Shown: positions 7,937-16,635, numbered from the stretch's first letter. The stretch: 64,000 bases of DNA from Barnesiella sp. An22 (GCF_002159975.1 NZ_NFJR01000009.1:50862-114861), one strand, 5' to 3'. The notes: generated from the letters alone by a model not told the origin. Numbers and translations are program-made.

Positions 7937-9340
7937 TCAATCTTTGAGTATATACTGAATAGTTATTGCCTTACCATCATAAGTATAGCTTCCTTTCGAA
8001 AAATTTTCAGGAATATTGGAATTATCGAACCATGCGGTTATAAGGAATACCAATCCATCTCCCGGATTGTTTGCACACATAAACCTTTCCAAAGCTCTAT
8101 TTTCACTTATATCTAATGAAGTTAATTGATTTCCATTACACCATACATGCGTTAGTTGTGTATTCTTACTCAAATCCAATGCCTGTATTTGATTATTATA
8201 GCATGATAAACTTTTTAGCATCTGGTTTGAATTGATATCTAATGTAGTTAATAAGTTATTACCACAGGTCAAAGACGATAATACACTATGCTTACTTACA
8301 TCTAAGGAACTCAGCTGGTTATCATTACAGTATAAACGCTCCAATAGAATATTGGCACTTATATTCAACTCTGTTAACTCATTGTTCCAACAAGACAAAT
8401 AATATATTTCTGGATTTTTACTCACATCGAGCGCTCTCAATTTATTGTTACTACATCCTAAAAATACTAACCTCTGATTTGAACGAACATCCAAGGAGGT
8501 TAATTGATTATCATTACAAGACAAATATCTCAACCGAATATTAGAGGCCACATCTAAAGAAGTCAACTGATTAGCATCACACCATAACCAATTTAACAAT
8601 ACATTTTTACTCATATCCAATGTGGTCAATTGGTTGCTATCACACTCCAAAGATGTTAAATTCGTAAAAAATTCAATCCCTTTTAAAGATGAAATTCCCA
8701 TTTTTACACAGTTAATACTCGTTACTAAATCGGCCTCTTTTCGCGTTAATCTTTTATTATTATCAATATCAAATTCGCGAAGCACATAATCCTTAAACGC
8801 CTTATCTGGAAAGTATTCTAATAAATCTTCTGGATTTACAGGCGTATATGGAGACTGATATTTGACATAGGCTCCTAATATCGTATTGATAGCCGATAAA
8901 ATGTAGTCATCTACATACAATCGAGCATATATATAATCATCATATATATTATCATCATTAATCTTAGCTCGCACCCAATAACCACATCCTTTTTGTACAG
9001 CGACTCGCGATGCCCATCCCTTATCAGGGACAGCACGTATATTACCCAAGCTATTGACCGCTCCTACCGAACAAAATTCTATATAAGTAGATGATGAGAC
9101 AAAATTATCACCCTCATCTATGTAAAAAGTTCCTACTTCCGAGAGTTTGACAATAGTTTTTCCATTACTCTCATTGCGAACCGAAACAAGGATTGTCCCC
9201 TCTGGATCGGGAACTGCATCACCACCATTCCCCAATGAGGTACCGTCATCCGGAGCGAGCCCCTTATCCTCCTCCGTACAAGCATTACCCCCCATCAGCA
9301 GGGTAACCAACGCCATCATCATAAAAATTTTTGTCTTCAT
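7937..9340 (-). CDS. Leucine-rich repeat lipoprotein, probably surface exposed
   Basis: A 467-residue lipoprotein. The signal peptide ends in a lipobox, MGGNAC, with Cys21; the acidic residues just after it (TEED) resemble the Bacteroidetes surface-export signal. Residues about 50-165 form a beta-rich domain I do not recognise. DIDNNKRLTRKEA (191-203) looks like a calcium-binding EF-hand loop, as seen capping similar proteins. Residues 238-426 are nine tandem 21-residue repeats of the type LTSLDVSxNxxLxxLxC. Such proteins usually bind proteins or glycans; the ligand is unknown. The gene is AT-rich and uses ATA, TTA and AGA codons that neighbours avoid, suggesting recent acquisition. Confidence 0.85.
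   Translation of the reverse strand: MKTKIFMMMALVTLLMGGNACTEEDKGLAPDDGTSLGNGGDAVPDPEGTILVSVRNESNGKTIVKLSEVGTFYIDEGDNFVSSSTYIEFCSVGAVNSLGNIRAVPDKGWASRVAVQKGCGYWVRAKINDDNIYDDYIYARLYVDDYILSAINTILGAYVKYQSPYTPVNPEDLLEYFPDKAFKDYVLREFDIDNNKRLTRKEADLVTSINCVKMGISSLKGIEFFTNLTSLECDSNQLTTLDMSKNVLLNWLWCDANQLTSLDVASNIRLRYLSCNDNQLTSLDVRSNQRLVFLGCSNNKLRALDVSKNPEIYYLSCWNNELTELNISANILLERLYCNDNQLSSLDVSKHSVLSSLTCGNNLLTTLDINSNQMLKSLSCYNNQIQALDLSKNTQLTHVWCNGNQLTSLDISENRALERFMCANNPGDGLVFLITAWFDNSNIPENFSKGSYTYDGKAITIQYILKD
8063..8629 (-). repeat. Nine tandem 63-bp leucine-rich repeat units
   Basis: Within the lipoprotein gene, the coding strand repeats a 21-codon unit nine times (residues 238-426) without gaps. Each unit carries a conserved Leu-Asp pair, an Asn and a late Cys. 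Units diverge at the variable positions, so this is an old array and not a fresh duplication. Confidence 0.85.
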
Positions 9341-9660
9341 AACAGTAAATATTAAGGATTAAACTTAGTGCTACTCCAGACAAAAAAAACGTGGACAATT
9401 TGCACTATCCACTGATGAGGTCTTGGCGTACCCGAGAAAAGAGATGATGCAAACGCCCACGCCGTATGAACAGCGCGAACATCAACTTTGCTCTTCCTTT
9501 TCTCTTAAAACCGCCAAGTTTCATCAGTAAGAAAGAAAAGCCAATGCGCTTTTTATGTCGTCATATGTCTGCCCGCCCCTCGGGCGAACGAAACAAAAGT
9601 AGTGCTTTTTCTTAAAAAAACAAAATTGGCATCACCTTTCTGCCTCTCGTTAAGCACAAA
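9341..9660. other. Intergenic stretch with no recognised gene
   Basis: About 320 bases upstream of the lipoprotein gene. The only structure I see is an inverted repeat at 9391-9412 (GTGGA and TCCAC arms). I find no clear promoter of the TAnnTTTG form for the minus strand and no credible coding region. Beyond it the palindrome array begins. Confidence 0.5.
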
Positions 9661-9689
9661 ACCCCATGATTCACCGGCAAGAGACTACG

Positions 9690-10866
9690 TAAATAAATCC
9701 TCCGTCTGCACCCTCTGGACCCCGCATCGGGGTGCGGGGTGACACTCTCGGTCATTCCGCGCCACGACGCGGAATTCAGAAATACCGGCAAGATATAACT
9801 CAGGACGCACAAGCCGTGCATCCCTACTCCTCCCACTGTCACCTCCAGAAGCTGGACCCCGCATCGGGGGCGAGTGACACACTATGTTCATTCTTCTCTA
9901 CAGCGAGAAGAACGAACCAAGAAGCGCCGCTGCTGTTATCGGGCTATCTCGTTCGGAGGCTGGCGCCGCCTTCGGGGGCTGCGGAACTCGCTGCGCTCAA
10001 ACAGTCCTCGCCCTCACTCCTCAACCGGCTGGCCTCCTCCCGGCCCGATAAAGGCGGGGGTACCGCTACTCTACACAGAAAATGACCCTGACGTTTTGCA
10101 GCACAATATCCAAGGATATACCGGCCACTCTTGTCATTCCGCGCTGCGACGCGGAATCCAGGAATATCCGGGCAAGAGACTACGCAAATAAATCCTCCGC
10201 CTGCACTCTCTGGACCCCGCATCGCGTGCGGGGTGATACTCTCGGTCATTCCGCGCTACGACGCGGAATCCAGAAATACCGGCAAGAGACTACGTAAATA
10301 AATCCTCCGCCTGCACCCTCTGGACCCCGCATCGAGTGCGGGGTGACACTATGCGCATCGGGGTGCGGGGTGACCCTCTCGTCATTCCGCGCCACGACGC
10401 GGAATCCAGAAATACCGGCAAGATATAACTCAGGACGCACGAACCGTGCGTCCCTACTCCTCCCACTGCCACCTCCAGAAGCTGGACCCCGCATCGAGTG
10501 CGGGGTGACACTGTGCGCATCAAGGTGCGGGGTGACCCTCTCGTCATTCCGCGCTGCGACGCGGAATCCAGAAATACCGGCAAGATATAACTCAGGACGC
10601 ACGAGCCGTGCGTCCCTACTTCATCCACTGCCACCTCCAGAAGCTGGACCCCGCATCGAGTGCGGGGTGACACTATGCGCATCGGGGTGCGGGGTGACCC
10701 TCTCGTCATTCCGCGCCACGACGCGGAATCCAGAATTATCCGGGCAAGAACTCAGGACGCACAAGCTGTGCGTCCCTACTCCTCCCACTGCCACCTCCAG
10801 AAGCTGGACCCCGCATCAAGTGCGGGGTGACGCAGTGCGCATCGGGGTACAGGTGACACAAAGACC
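9690..10866. repeat. Mosaic array of three palindrome types (A, B, C)
   Basis: Non-coding DNA built from three short palindromes in varying order. Type A has arms ATTCCGCG/CGCGGAAT (at 9751, 10133, 10245, 10381, 10543 and 10705). Type B has arms CCCCGCA/TGCGGGG (at 9716, 9853, 10211, 10321, 10483, 10645 and 10805). Type C has arms GGACGCAC/GTGCGTCC (at 9801, 10431, 10593 and 10753). Two kinds of spacer join them, giving 112-base and 162-base periods. At about 9890-10075 there is a different GC-rich segment with its own inverted repeats. Open frames run through the array only because the unit length is a multiple of three. Confidence 0.85.
10381..10866. repeat. Three tandem units of 162 bp
   Basis: Type A palindromes start at 10381, 10543 and 10705, exactly 162 bases apart, each followed by C and then B. 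The first two units are nearly identical; the third has a small deletion and decays after 10850. The regular period suggests duplication by unequal crossing-over or slippage. Confidence 0.85.
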
Positions 10867-10937
10867 CCATCGGATGCAGAGCGGCTCCTCCTCCCTCAAA
10901 AAAAATTCACCCTCGCATAAAAAAATATTCCGGAATA

Positions 10938-10969
10938 TTTGGTTTATATTATAAACCGATTTATATTTG
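10938..10969 (+). promoter_or_regulatory. Promoter with internal operator palindrome, membrane protein/regulator operon
   Basis: TTTG (10938-10941), 20 bases, TATATTTG (10962-10969) is a full Bacteroidetes promoter. Between the two boxes, at 10941-10957, lies a perfect palindrome with 8-base arms GGTTTATA and TATAAACC around one central T. A second, imperfect copy (13 of 17 positions) is at 11010-11026. This placement is typical of a repressor site, and the small winged-helix protein encoded downstream is the natural candidate to bind it. Confidence 0.7.
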
Positions 10970-11053
10970 CAGCATCAATATTCCCTAAAGAGAAACCATA
11001 TAGCTATATAGTTTATAAAACAAACCAATTTGTAAACCTTAAAATTTGAACGT

Positions 11054-11665
11054 ATGGAAGAGAAAAAACTGAACGAAAAGGAGAGCCTGGAGCTCATCAC
11101 CCAAATGATTCGGCAGAGCCGGAAGAATATCGGGACCGGCAGTGGGAACCGGTTTCTGCTCTACGGTTACCTGGCCGTAGTGCTTGCGGTTGTGGTCTTT
11201 GCGCTGGTCAGCACAACCGGCAACTCGGTATGGGCCGCCGCCTGGTTCCTCATGTTTGCCCCCTTTATCTATACCACCGTACATGACCGCAAGCACCGCC
11301 CCGCGGTGATTACCTATACCGACCGCATGATTGACGAGACGTGGAAGGTGATAGGCACCCTCTTCGTCATCACCGTGCTGACGATGATGATTCTGGGCTA
11401 TGCCCTGGGGAGTGTCAACTTCGGACTGATGATGCCGTTGGCCCTCATCTACTGCGGTATAGGTACCTCGATTACGGGGCTGGTGATTAAAGACTCGGTG
11501 CTGGCCTACCTGCCGCTCTTCGGACTGGTCTTTGCCATCTACATGCTGATGACCCTGCCTGCCTTGCAGCACGTACCTGCCACCTGGCACCTCTACTTTG
11601 GTATTTCGTTTCTGATTATGATGGTTATCCCCGGGCATAACCTGAACGCTAAATGTCGTAAGTGA
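11054..11665 (+). CDS. Multi-pass membrane protein paired with a winged-helix regulator
   Basis: A 203-residue protein with a charged N-terminal segment (about 30 residues, EEKKLNEKESLELI) and then about five to six hydrophobic segments (roughly residues 35-55, 58-77, 97-116, 122-142, 147-165 and 175-192). I do not recognise a named family. Proteins of this layout occur in Bacteroidetes directly in front of a small transcriptional regulator, as here, where the two genes overlap at TGATG. The pair may form a membrane sensor or be a self-controlled stress unit, but nothing in the sequence shows the signal. Start ATG at 11054 follows a leader of about 80 bases. Confidence 0.6.
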   Translation: MEEKKLNEKESLELITQMIRQSRKNIGTGSGNRFLLYGYLAVVLAVVVFALVSTTGNSVWAAAWFLMFAPFIYTTVHDRKHRPAVITYTDRMIDETWKVIGTLFVITVLTMMILGYALGSVNFGLMMPLALIYCGIGTSITGLVIKDSVLAYLPLFGLVFAIYMLMTLPALQHVPATWHLYFGISFLIMMVIPGHNLNAKCRK

Positions 11666-11949
11666 TGCTGCGCGAACTGAATCCCCTGCTACACTCGCAA
11701 CTGCGACTGGCCATCGTGTCGATACTCCTCTCGGTAGACGAAGCCGACTTCGTCTACCTGAAAGAGCAGACGGGCGCCACGGCGGGCAACCTGAGCGTGC
11801 AGATAGACAAACTGGCGTCGGCCGGATACATTGGGGTGAAGAAAGAGTTTGTAGGGAAAAAGACCCGCACGACCTGCCAGATTACCGAACGGGGCCGCGA
11901 TGCGTTCGAACAGTATGTCGAGGCGCTCAAGGAGTATCTGAAACTGTAA
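11665..11949 (+). CDS. Winged-helix transcriptional regulator
   Basis: About 94 residues forming a single winged helix-turn-helix domain of the MarR/ArsR-like kind: LRLAIVSILL, then the recognition region GATAGNLSVQIDKLASAGYI, then the wing KKEFVGKKTRTTCQIT, and a C-terminal helix that usually dimerises. It is cotranslated with the membrane protein upstream, the stop TGA overlapping the ATG. An in-frame GTG at 11662 is an alternative start but the ATG is preferred. It most likely represses the promoter at 10938-10969 by binding the palindrome there. Confidence 0.8.
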   Translation: MLRELNPLLHSQLRLAIVSILLSVDEADFVYLKEQTGATAGNLSVQIDKLASAGYIGVKKEFVGKKTRTTCQITERGRDAFEQYVEALKEYLKL

Positions 11950-11988
11950 GCGAGGCATCATGCGGTAGCCAGAAGTAGCGACGTCTGT

Positions 11989-12145
11989 GTCATTCCGCGC
12001 CACGACGCGGAATCCAGAAATACCCGGGCATGGTATAACTCAGGACGCACGAGCCGCGCGTCCCTACTCCACCCACTACCACCTCCAAAGCTGGACCCCG
12101 CATCGAGTGCGGGGTAACACAATGCGCATCGGGGTATGGAGTGAC
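11989..12145. repeat. Solitary copy of the A-C-B palindrome unit
   Basis: One unit of the same kind as in the 9.7-10.9 kb array: type A at 11989, C at 12041 and B at 12092, in the same order and orientation. It lies between the regulator gene and the trxA terminator, so it is intergenic. Confidence 0.85.
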
Positions 12146-12159
12146 GCGCACAAATACAC

Positions 12160-12195
12160 CACGGGCCGGCTCGATTGATTTCGAGTCGGCCCGTG
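12160..12195. terminator. Terminator of trxA
   Basis: Fifteen-base arms CACGGGCCGGCTCGA and TCGAGTCGGCCCGTG pair with a single G-U around a 6-base loop. It lies 20 bases past the trxA stop (minus strand). A T-run follows on the plus side, so it may act in both directions. Confidence 0.75.
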
Positions 12196-12214
12196 TTAGC
12201 TTTTTCTGCCACGC

Positions 12215-12529
12215 TTAGAGCAGAGCCTTCACCTTAGCTTCGAGGTCGGCCTTCGAGGCAGAACCTACGTGCTTATCTACCAGTTTACCCTCCTTGAAGA
12301 AGAGCAACGTGGGGATATTGCGGATGCTATACTCGGCGCTGATATCGGAATCGTCGTCGACGTTATATTTACCGATAATCACTTTGCCTTCATACTCTTC
12401 GGCGAGTTCGTCGACCGAGGGGGCGATAGCCCGGCAAGGGCCACACCATTCTGCCCAGAAATCGATTACCACGGGTTTGCCCGAAGCAATCAGCTCCTTT
12501 GCATTTTCATCATTGATTTTCAATGCCAT
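12215..12529 (-). CDS. trxA: Thioredoxin
   Basis: A 104-residue classic thioredoxin that reduces disulfides in cytoplasmic proteins and is itself reduced by thioredoxin reductase. The active site WCGPC is present in VIDFWAEWCGPC, followed by the conserved region with the cis-proline in RNIPTLLFF. There is no signal peptide, so it acts in the cytoplasm. It has its own promoter in the gap behind dnaE and a strong terminator after it. Confidence 0.95.
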   Translation of the reverse strand: MALKINDENAKELIASGKPVVIDFWAEWCGPCRAIAPSVDELAEEYEGKVIIGKYNVDDDSDISAEYSIRNIPTLLFFKEGKLVDKHVGSASKADLEAKVKALL

Positions 12530-12572
12530 AGTTCTATCTGTTTATAATTTATCGTTATCACGTATTACGGAA

Positions 12573-12604
12573 CAAAATTAGGTATTCTGTGGTTGAGTCG
12601 CAAA
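12573..12604 (-). promoter_or_regulatory. Promoter of trxA
   Basis: Reading the minus strand: TTTG (12604-12601), 20 bases, TAATTTTG (12580-12573). Both boxes and the spacing fit the Bacteroidetes consensus. The element touches the end of dnaE and gives trxA a leader of about 35 bases. Confidence 0.75.
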
Positions 12605-12607
12605 CGA

Positions 12608-15600
12608 TTATTCATTTATTTTGAAGGTCACCTCTTCGTTCTCGTTGAGGAAATCGATGAGCTCCTCGGTAATCATGGGACGACGCCGCGAGCGCAACCG
12701 CACCGACTTGCCCAGCTCCGAATCGTAAATCTTGAAGTTGAGTTCGGCCTTGTGCTGATGAGCCGGCGGCATAAAGTCGGAGAGGGTCTGGATGAAACCG
12801 TTCTTCACGAGGCGAGCCGGCATCTCGATGGTGATGGAGTTGAGCATCGTGCCCTTCAGCTCCGAGAGCAGTTTCATTTCGAGTATCTTCAGGTCGATGC
12901 GTCCGGGGGTATACTTCGAGGGGACACAGCGGGCCCGCACCCACACGAAGGTGCCGTTGTTGGCACCGAACTTGCCGTAGTCGATGAAATCCTGCCCGAA
13001 GAGAGGGATGTCGTCGGCCCCCGAATAGTCTTCGATCTTGATGAATCCATACTGCCCGCCGCGCTTGCCGATGCCGGTGCGGTAGTCGACCACCACGCCG
13101 CCGAAAGTGAGCTCCTTGTCGAGCAGCGCCTCGCGGTTCTTCAAGTCGGTCATACGGGTGTTGCAACCGTAGAGCAGTTCCAGTTTATAGGCATCGAGAG
13201 GGTGAGCCGAGAGATACATGCCCACGAGCTCGCGCTCCTTGTCGAGCCGCTCGATGTCGGAGAGAGGTACACCCCGCGGTATCTCGGGCGGAGTCGTCAC
13301 GATAGAGGAGTCGCTGCCGAAAAGCGAAGCCACCTGCGACAGCTTGTCGCTCTGTACCTTCACTCCGTAGCGTACCAGCGTATCGAGGAAGGGCTCGCCC
13401 TTGCTGGTCATGGCCGAAAAGTCCTCGCGGTGAATCTCCTTGAACGAATCGAAGGCCCCCGAAATGGCCAGCGACTCGATGGTCTTCTTGCCACAGGCCG
13501 AGAGGTTGACCCGCTCGACGAAATCGAAAATGCCCTTGTACGGACCGTTGGCCTCGCGCTCCCGCACGATGGCCTGCACGGCCGAGTCGCCCACCCCTTT
13601 GATGGCCCCCAGACCGAAACGGATGTTTCCCTTCTTGTTGACCGAGAACTTGTACTGGCTCTCGTTGACATCGGGGCCCAGCACCTGAATCTTCATGGCC
13701 TTGCACTCGTCCATGAATTTGGTGATTTCGGTGATGTTGTTGAGGTTTCGGCTGAGCACGGCCGCCATGTACTCCGAGGGGTAATTGGCCTTGAGGTAGG
13801 CGGTCTGGAAAGCCACCCACGAGTAACAGGTAGCGTGGCTCTTGTTGAAGGCGTAGGAGGCAAACTTCTCCCAGTCGGCCCAAATCTTCTCGAGCACCTC
13901 CTTCTTGTGACCGTTCTTCTCGCCGCCCGAAATGAAGAGGGGCTTCAAGGCGTCGAGCTTGTCTTTCAACTTCTTACCCATGGCCTTACGCAGACCGTCG
14001 GACTGACCGCGGGTGAAGTTGGCCAACAGACGCGAGAGCAACATCACCTGCTCCTGATAGACGGTGATGCCGTAGGTATCCTTCAGATACTTCTCCATGA
14101 TGGGGATGTCGTAGACGATAGGCTCCTTGCCCTGCTTACGGGCGATGAACTGGGGGATATACTCCATAGGTCCCGGCCGGTAGAGGGCATTCATGGCGAT
14201 GAGGTCTTCGAAGGTGGTGGGATGCAGCTCGCGCAGGTACTTCTGCATACCGGCCGACTCGAACTGGAAGGTACCGGTCGTGCGGCCGGCGCTGTACAGC
14301 TCGTAGGTCTTGGGGTCGTCGATGGGAATCGAATCGATGTCGAGGTCGATATGTCGGGTCTGCCGGATGTTCTCGACCGCCTCCTTGATAATCGAGAGGG
14401 TTTTCAGCCCCAGAAAGTCCATCTTGATGAGGCCGGTATCCTCGATCACGCTCCCTTCGTACTGGGTCACGAGCATCTTCTCGCCGGTCTCCTTGTCGTC
14501 GGCCGTGCTCACAGGCACCCAGTCGGTAATGGCATCACGGCCGATAATGACACCGCAGGCATGCACGCCGGTATTGCGCACGTTGCCTTCGAGCATCTGG
14601 GCATATTTCATCGTATCGGCCAGGAGCTGGTCGCTCGAGTTGCAAGCATCTTTCAACTCCTGAACATTTTCGATACAGTTTTTCAGATTGATTTTTTGAG
14701 CCTTGCCGTTCTTCTCGGGCAGGCGGTCGGGAATGAGGCGGGTCAGGCGGTCCGACTCGGAGAGCGGCAGCTTCTGCACCCGCGCCACATCCTTGATAGC
14801 CAACTTGGTGGCCATGGTACCGTAGGTGATGATGTGGGCCACCTTCTCGGCCCCATACTTCTCGGTCACCCACTGCAGCACCCGTCCGCGACCATCGTCA
14901 TCGAAGTCGACATCGATATCGGGCAACGAAATACGGTCGGGGTTGAGGAACCGCTCGAACAGCAGGTCGTACTTCATGGGGTCTATCTGGGTAATCTTCA
15001 GGCAGTAGGCCACCACCGAACCGGCGGCCGAACCACGACCGGGGCCTACCGACACGTCGAGCTCGGTGCGGGCGGCGTTGATAAAGTCCTGCACAATGAG
15101 GAAGTAACCCGGGAAACCCATCGTTTTCATGATGTGCAGCTCGAAGGTGATGCGCTCCAGCACCTCGGGCGAGAGCTCCTCGCCATAGCGCTCGTGTGCC
15201 CCCTTGAAGGTGAGCTCCTTCAGATAGTCGGCCTCGAGCTTGATACGGTAGAGTTTCTCATAACCGCCCAGCTTCTCGATTTTCTTGCGGGCCGACTCCT
15301 CGTCCATCACCACATTGCCGTTCTCGTCGCGGGTAAACTCGTTGAAAATATCTTCATCGGTAAACTTGCGGCGATACTCCTTCTCGGTACCGAAGCTCTC
15401 GGGAATGGGGAAGGTAGGCATAAGCGGGGCGTGGTCTATCGAGTAGAACTCGACCTTGTCGAGAATCTCGAGCGTATTGGCGAGCGCCTCGGGCACATCG
15501 GCAAAGAGGTCGTTCATCTCCTGCTGGGTCTTCAGCCACTCCTGTTTGGAATAGAGCATGCGGGTGGGGTCGTCGAGATCCTTGCCCGTGCTCAGGCAGA

Positions 15601-16489
15601 TGAGGCGGTCGTGCGCCTCGGCATTCTCCTCTTCGACAAAATGGACGTCGTTGGTACATACCAGCTTGATGCCGTGCTTGCGCGACATCTCGATAAGGTG
15701 GGCATTCACCTCGTTTTGCAAGACGAAGGTCTCGTGGTTGGCCCGCGGCACGGTGGCCTTGTGGCGTTGCAACTCCAGGTAGTAGTCGTCGCCGAAAATC
15801 CGCTTGAACCACAGGATGGCCTCCTCGGCTCCCGCCAGGTCGCCCGTCAGTATTTTGCGGGGAATCTCGCCACCCAAACAGGCCGAGCAGACGATGAGCC
15901 CTTCGTGATATTTCTCGAGTTCGTACTTGTCGGTACGGGGACGCGAGTAGAAACCCTCGGTCCACCCTTTCGACACCAGCTTGATGAGGTTGTGATACCC
16001 CTTCAGGTTCTTGGCCAGCACAATCAAGTGATAACCGCCATCATCGATGGCACCCTTGCGGATGGAGATGCCGTTCACCTCGTTGACCACGGCACTGCGC
16101 ACCTCGCGCGGAGTGGCCTCCTTGTCGGTAAGCCGACGGCGGGCCACATACACCTCGCAACCCAGGATGGGCTTGAATATCTTGGCTTCGAGGTCGGCTA
16201 CCTGCTGGCGCAACGAGGCCAGCTCGGCCTCCTTGTCGTCGACCGTTTCGTCGCCCTTCTCGATGGCATCGATGCGTTTCTGTATCTTTTTGATGTCATC
16301 CTTCACCGCACCGTTTTTCTTCTTCACCAGATTGAAAAACTCTTTTATCCCGAACATGTTGCCGTGGTCGGTCAGGGCCAGGCCCTTCATGCCGTCTTTC
16401 ATGGCCTTGTCGACCAGCGCCGGTATGGAAGCCTGTCCGTCGAGAATAGAGTACTGGGAGTGAACGTGCAGATGAACAAAGGGTTGCAT
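12608..16489 (-). CDS. dnaE: DNA polymerase III alpha subunit
   Basis: A 1293-residue replicative polymerase catalytic subunit of the DnaE1 type. The N-terminal PHP domain begins FVHLHVHSQYSILDG. The C-family palm carries GPGRGSAAGS and the catalytic aspartates in PDIDVDFDDDGR. A helix-hairpin-helix segment and a C-terminal OB-fold (EDYSGADDIPLFG region) follow. It is about 130 residues longer than the Escherichia protein. A charged insertion near residues 65-95 (KKIQKRIDAIEKGDE) within the PHP region accounts for some of this. The gene is monocistronic with a -7 element 40 bases upstream. Confidence 0.95.
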   Translation of the reverse strand: MQPFVHLHVHSQYSILDGQASIPALVDKAMKDGMKGLALTDHGNMFGIKEFFNLVKKKNGAVKDDIKKIQKRIDAIEKGDETVDDKEAELASLRQQVADLEAKIFKPILGCEVYVARRRLTDKEATPREVRSAVVNEVNGISIRKGAIDDGGYHLIVLAKNLKGYHNLIKLVSKGWTEGFYSRPRTDKYELEKYHEGLIVCSACLGGEIPRKILTGDLAGAEEAILWFKRIFGDDYYLELQRHKATVPRANHETFVLQNEVNAHLIEMSRKHGIKLVCTNDVHFVEEENAEAHDRLICLSTGKDLDDPTRMLYSKQEWLKTQQEMNDLFADVPEALANTLEILDKVEFYSIDHAPLMPTFPIPESFGTEKEYRRKFTDEDIFNEFTRDENGNVVMDEESARKKIEKLGGYEKLYRIKLEADYLKELTFKGAHERYGEELSPEVLERITFELHIMKTMGFPGYFLIVQDFINAARTELDVSVGPGRGSAAGSVVAYCLKITQIDPMKYDLLFERFLNPDRISLPDIDVDFDDDGRGRVLQWVTEKYGAEKVAHIITYGTMATKLAIKDVARVQKLPLSESDRLTRLIPDRLPEKNGKAQKINLKNCIENVQELKDACNSSDQLLADTMKYAQMLEGNVRNTGVHACGVIIGRDAITDWVPVSTADDKETGEKMLVTQYEGSVIEDTGLIKMDFLGLKTLSIIKEAVENIRQTRHIDLDIDSIPIDDPKTYELYSAGRTTGTFQFESAGMQKYLRELHPTTFEDLIAMNALYRPGPMEYIPQFIARKQGKEPIVYDIPIMEKYLKDTYGITVYQEQVMLLSRLLANFTRGQSDGLRKAMGKKLKDKLDALKPLFISGGEKNGHKKEVLEKIWADWEKFASYAFNKSHATCYSWVAFQTAYLKANYPSEYMAAVLSRNLNNITEITKFMDECKAMKIQVLGPDVNESQYKFSVNKKGNIRFGLGAIKGVGDSAVQAIVREREANGPYKGIFDFVERVNLSACGKKTIESLAISGAFDSFKEIHREDFSAMTSKGEPFLDTLVRYGVKVQSDKLSQVASLFGSDSSIVTTPPEIPRGVPLSDIERLDKERELVGMYLSAHPLDAYKLELLYGCNTRMTDLKNREALLDKELTFGGVVVDYRTGIGKRGGQYGFIKIEDYSGADDIPLFGQDFIDYGKFGANNGTFVWVRARCVPSKYTPGRIDLKILEMKLLSELKGTMLNSITIEMPARLVKNGFIQTLSDFMPPAHQHKAELNFKIYDSELGKSVRLRSRRRPMITEELIDFLNENEEVTFKINE

Positions 16490-16526
16490 ATATGAGACTG
16501 GATTTAGATTCGTGGGCTTAAAGGTA

Positions 16527-16534
16527 CAAAGATA
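16527..16534 (-). promoter_or_regulatory. Promoter -7 element of dnaE
   Basis: TATCTTTG on the minus strand, 38 bases before the dnaE ATG. No good -33 box is visible at the expected spacing. Confidence 0.5.
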
Positions 16535-16600
16535 TTCGCAGAGAACGAAGCCGCCGGCCGATGTTTTTTGAACAACTTATACACACCGGCCCGCTCCTGA

Positions 16601-16635
16601 AAAAACTGTCCCGGCAGACAACTCTGCCGGGACAG
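16601..16635 (-). terminator. Intrinsic terminator of the M24 peptidase gene
   Basis: A perfect 13-bp stem (CTGTCCCGGCAGA / TCTGCCGGGACAG) with a CAAC loop, followed on the minus strand by five T. This is the cleanest GC-stem terminator in the window. Confidence 0.9.

Noticed and set aside
9890..10075. Remnant insertion sequence
   Set aside because: The GC-rich segment has inverted repeats but I see no transposase fragment in any frame and no clear ends.
9690..10866. Possible CRISPR array
   Set aside because: Intervals between repeats are themselves repeated and of two fixed kinds, repeat units are palindromes of three types, and no cas gene is near.
10290..10954. Open frames of 139-203 codons on both strands through the palindrome array
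   Set aside because: The unit is 162 bases, a multiple of three, so any frame free of stops in one unit stays open through all. The translations repeat the same low-complexity peptide and no promoter or start context is seen.
12593..16495. A 1300-codon plus-strand frame opposite dnaE
   Set aside because: Same cause; the minus strand encodes an unmistakable DNA polymerase III alpha subunit.
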